This document shows, one piece after another, positions 62,401 to 64,000 of a stretch of 64,000 nt of DNA. Made by a program: the position numbers and the translations under genes. This stretch comes from JAVJRN01 sp040218415. Lineage in GTDB: Bacteria > Bacteroidota > Bacteroidia > Cytophagales > Cyclobacteriaceae. Positions within the stretch are counted from its first letter, which is position 1. Every line of letters starts with the position of its first letter. The notes below the pieces were generated by a model. The model had not been told where the DNA came from. It saw nothing but the letters and a program-made list of their open reading frames with translations, and searched no databases. The DNA lies in the NCBI GenBank assembly GCA_040218415.1, contig JAVJRN010000029.1:1-64000 (forward strand), read 5' to 3'.

Positions 62401-62694
62401 CTTGGGCGAGCCTCCTTTTGCAGGGATGACATAGACGTCTGTATTTCCATCATATTCTGCTGAAAAGGCAATCCAGTCTTCATTAGGTGAAAAATGCGGG
62501 GAGGATTCATAGCCTTCATTGGAGGTAAGCCTGACAGCATCTCCGCCTGATCGGGGAGCTTTCCAGAGGTCGTTGGCATAGATAAAAACAATTTCAGAAG
62601 AAGATATTGTTGGTTGTCGGAGCAGCTGAGTGCCCTGAGCCATGGCGAGCTGAGTGCCTATGATTAGGGAAAAGAAGAAGAGTAGTTTTTTCAT
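59428..62694 (-). CDS. Tricorn-like protease (S41 family with WD40/PD40 propeller)
   Basis: 1088 residues. Signal peptide SLIIGTQLAMAQ. PD40/WD40 blades occupy about 20-520 (GYESSPHFSPNEDWIAFSAE, SPNGKRAIFEYRG, WSPDGKYIAYTDTDYN). A highly charged linker follows (about 535-570, EEAEKPEEAAEEKDKKGKKT). A second propeller-like part, a PDZ domain (about 790-860, GLSVKVGDYITSINGKPLTA) and an S41 catalytic domain with the Ser in NERAGSGGDLLPYMF (about 985-999) complete it. Exported peptide-degrading protease. Single gene, terminated by the 59287 hairpin. Confidence 0.85.
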   Translation of the reverse strand: MKKLLFFFSLIIGTQLAMAQGTQLLRQPTISSSEIVFIYANDLWKAPRSGGDAVRLTSNEGYESSPHFSPNEDWIAFSAEYDGNTDVYVIPAKGGSPKRLSFHPGADVVQGWTPKGEVIFRSAREARPTRLNQWYTIGMDGGLPVKFDIPRIASGELSPDGKHVAYEPITYWDPEWRNYRGGQAMPIWIVNMETKDLIRTPQADKERHVSPVWFDGKVYYISERDYIANIWSFDPATQQEKQVTFHKTFDIKSMDASKEAIVYEMGSYLHLLDPASGQTTQLEINVAGDMNFARPRWEDVSGQNLTNPNLSPNGKRAIFEYRGEIISFPKEEGSWRNLTNSPGVADRYPIWSPKGDQVAWFSDASGEYQLVVADQYGDNPKSFELKNPTFYFQPDWSPDGKYIAYTDTDYNIWVINLATKAVTKAATDRYAHPNRAMNPVWSPDSQWITYVRQLESHFKAVFVYNVNTGQTMQLTDGMADATSPVWDQSGKYLYFLASTNYGLNTGWLDMSSYDPQTTSSLYCLILSKETPSPTIVKSDEEEAEKPEEAAEEKDKKGKKTKKDDDKEAEAMKITIDPIGLTERIVALNMPNRSYSGLVTGPENTVFVAESIPNESGVKIHKYDLEKMKAKPFADGINQALASSNGKAILHRKGSTWSITDTSKEPSADDKINTSAKIKVDPQAEYVQIFKEGWRYMRDFLYVNNTHGAPWDQVYAWYAPWISHVRHRTDLNYVVDIMSGEIAVGHSYVSGGDLPDVERVPVGLLGADFRLENGFYRIEKIYTGENWNPDLTGPLAVPGLSVKVGDYITSINGKPLTAKDNIYDLLAQTAGRATRLTVNTIPAMGGKDLMVEPVSSENQLRSVDWVEGNRQKVSELSGGKLAYVYIPNTGGGGFSNFNRYYFAQQDKKGVILDERNNGGGSAADYMIDILTREVMGYFNSKANDNRPWTTPMAGLYGPKVMLINERAGSGGDLLPYMFKFKDIGPLVGTKTWGGLVGTWDTPRFIDGGRMVAPRGGFYDTEGNWAVEGEGVAPDIEVIQEPKALLEGRDPQLERGVKEAMELLKTQEFQLKPEPAAPIRWKRPAGWDKN

Positions 62695-62779
62695 ATCCTA
62701 ATCTAATACGATTATGCAACAAGCACAATCAGATTATGAAAGACGGATATCCTAGTTTGTCAATGGTCAGGAGGTTACG

Positions 62780-63823
62780 CTATTGCTCGTTTTTAGTTTT
62801 TATGATTTTTATGATTCTGTTATACATGATCTCTGATAGACTCCAGTTATACCCATCAAAGTTGACCGTATTGGTAAATTGAATGACCACAGCGTCTATG
62901 TCTGCCTGATATTTGGCGATTGTTTGATAACCGGGTATCAATCCTGTGTGTCCATACACATAAATGGAGCTATAAATGTCCTGTTCCATTTTATCTTTAA
63001 ATACCGAACCGTCGTTTAATGCTCTGATAAATTTCCCCAAGTCTTCTGCCGTTGCTAATATTGAACCAATGTCATCTGTTTTTAAATCCGTAGGATAGCC
63101 AACATAGTAGCCACTCATTACATCGTCCATGTTCACATCGCGAATAGAACCATAGGTACGGTTTAGGTTCAGCGGTATCAAAATCTCTTCTTTGATATAT
63201 TGGAACGTCGGATACCCAAGAACTCTGCTCATGATTCGGTCTAGCAACAAGTAATTGGTGTTGGAATATTCATAATCTTCGCCGGGTTTAAAGCTGGCAG
63301 GTAAGTCCAGAACCAAAGCAAGGTTGTCATCTGCCGTTTCTTTCGGTGCAGCCCAGTACATGTATGAGTCAGTATAATTTGGAATTCCGCTGCGGTGTTG
63401 AACCATCATTTTCAAGGTGATTTGGTCTGCATGCTCTATGCTGTTTGTTAATTCAGGCAAATAGTCTGAGAGCGTTTTGTCCAAAGAGAGTTGTCCATTG
63501 CTTACAAGTTTTGCAACTGCCAAAGCATTATACAGTTTACTTACACTGGCTATTTTGAACAATGCATTTGGGTCGGCAGGGATTTTGTTTTCTTTATTCT
63601 TATAACCAGCGCAATAGAAAGCGGGCGGTTTTCCCTTTTCATCCACATAGACAACAATGCCATCAAACCCATAGTCTGGTGCTTTATTTACTTGTTCCTG
63701 AACGGTGTTAGGTAATAGAGTGATCCAAGCGTTGACAATGGGCCAGGGAACGAAGTACAAGGAGATGATTGTCCCTAAAAGCAATAAGACCCTAATTATT
63801 TGTTTTACTGTCTTTTTTGACAT
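62780..63823 (-). CDS. Serine hydrolase (class C beta-lactamase-like)
   Basis: 347 residues. An N-terminal membrane anchor (about 8-28, IIRVLLLLGTIISLYFVPW) precedes the hydrolase fold: FKIASVSKLYNALA (SVSK, SxxK), YSNTNYLLLD (YxN) and YGHTGLIPG (HTG, in place of KTG). Typical of DD-peptidase/esterase-type proteins facing the periplasm. Its start overlaps by 32 nt the 3' end of the propeller gene that runs off the window. Confidence 0.8.
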   Translation of the reverse strand: MSKKTVKQIIRVLLLLGTIISLYFVPWPIVNAWITLLPNTVQEQVNKAPDYGFDGIVVYVDEKGKPPAFYCAGYKNKENKIPADPNALFKIASVSKLYNALAVAKLVSNGQLSLDKTLSDYLPELTNSIEHADQITLKMMVQHRSGIPNYTDSYMYWAAPKETADDNLALVLDLPASFKPGEDYEYSNTNYLLLDRIMSRVLGYPTFQYIKEEILIPLNLNRTYGSIRDVNMDDVMSGYYVGYPTDLKTDDIGSILATAEDLGKFIRALNDGSVFKDKMEQDIYSSIYVYGHTGLIPGYQTIAKYQADIDAVVIQFTNTVNFDGYNWSLSEIMYNRIIKIIKTKNEQ

Positions 63824-64000
63824 GATGTTTATCGTTGGAGGTTTGGTTTAAATAGTGACTTTGCGTTGCAGATGTTGGCCATATAGCTTCTTGTTTTAAA
63901 AAAAATTTATCGAATGACTTTCCATTAAACTTATAAACCTGCCCATCTGCCATTCCGAAAAGCAAATTGTTATTGTTGTCTTTATAGATAGTCCAAATCA
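63792..64000 (-). CDS. Partial propeller-repeat protein (3' end only)
   Basis: The last 68 residues of a protein entering from outside the window: IWTIYKDNNNNLLFGMADGQ, VYKFNGKSFDKFF, then a short tail ending DSKTNN. The pattern (LLFG-ADG-VYKFNGKSFD) matches the propeller blades of 1007-2095 and 18648-19715. It ends 32 nt inside the start of the serine hydrolase gene. Confidence 0.6.
   Translation of the reverse strand, partial: IWTIYKDNNNNLLFGMADGQVYKFNGKSFDKFFLKQEAIWPTSATQSHYLNQTSNDKHHVKKDSKTNN

Overview
The window looks like a chromosome segment of a Bacteroidota bacterium, most likely a marine Cytophagales-type organism. This is inferred from family content, not from any search. Supporting families include a type IX secretion type B C-terminal domain (39200-40603), a GLPGLI protein beside an OMP_b-brl_3/TonB-type receptor (33145-36728), lipoproteins built from two-component-regulator propeller repeats, DUF6090 and DUF6252 proteins, a PadR regulator paired with a prefix-domain ABC permease, a tricorn/S41 protease and LytTR-type regulation. 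Coding is AT-rich with short intergenic gaps in the core part.

Region 1 (about 1-30.1 kb) is an accessory region of mostly single, unrelated genes. All but one read on the + strand; the exception is 6-phosphofructokinase (15932-17029, -). Two repeat families separate the genes. The first is a short, imperfectly palindromic, attC-like site. Its left box (YAACARAYRCTA-like) lies 6-14 nt after a stop codon, and its right box (TAG...CGTT-like) lies 20-45 nt before the next start. It is clearest at 27.67-29.28 kb and also at 0.68-0.96 and 2.11-2.24 kb. The second is a repeat of up to about 250 bp, often ending in a GTTAAC palindrome plus a TAGTTGTTA-like tail, with six recognisable copies (13.49, 17.26, 19.92, 21.55, 23.62, 25.66 kb) and a decayed one at 30.06 kb. 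Most copies lie just upstream of a gene. Cargo in 13.6-30 kb is defence-like: an Mrr nuclease, PIN, DUF433/DUF5615 and RelE toxin-antitoxin pairs, Abi proteins, DarTG and a trypsin-like protease. There is also much debris: a decayed REP-associated transposase with its REP palindromes, a probable group II intron tail, a second Abi remnant, a broken DUF5615 toxin and a frameshifted DarT. No integrase is visible in the window.

Region 2 (30.3-46.5 kb) is core-like: a Cys/Met-family PLP enzyme, a cation diffusion facilitator, a receptor/GLPGLI pair divergent from a histidine kinase/response regulator operon, a T9SS cargo protein with small lipoproteins enclosed by direct repeats, a CPA1 Na+/H+ antiporter, and a two-gene secreted-protein operon. 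Three GTTAAC boxes at exact 10-bp spacing lie between GLPGLI and the kinase and are a good candidate response-regulator operator.

Region 3 (46.7-64 kb) is mostly on the minus strand. It has a retropepsin-like protease and a DUF2306 protein. Next comes a tight operon of exported alpha/beta hydrolases and putative outer-membrane proteins ending in a CPBP-protease/serine-hydrolase fusion, preceded by a membrane-bound LytTR regulator. Then come a YheT-type hydrolase, a secreted protein with a UbiA-type prenyltransferase (+), a tricorn-like protease, a serine hydrolase, and the 3' end of a third propeller protein running off the window. No rRNA, tRNA or CRISPR was recognised.
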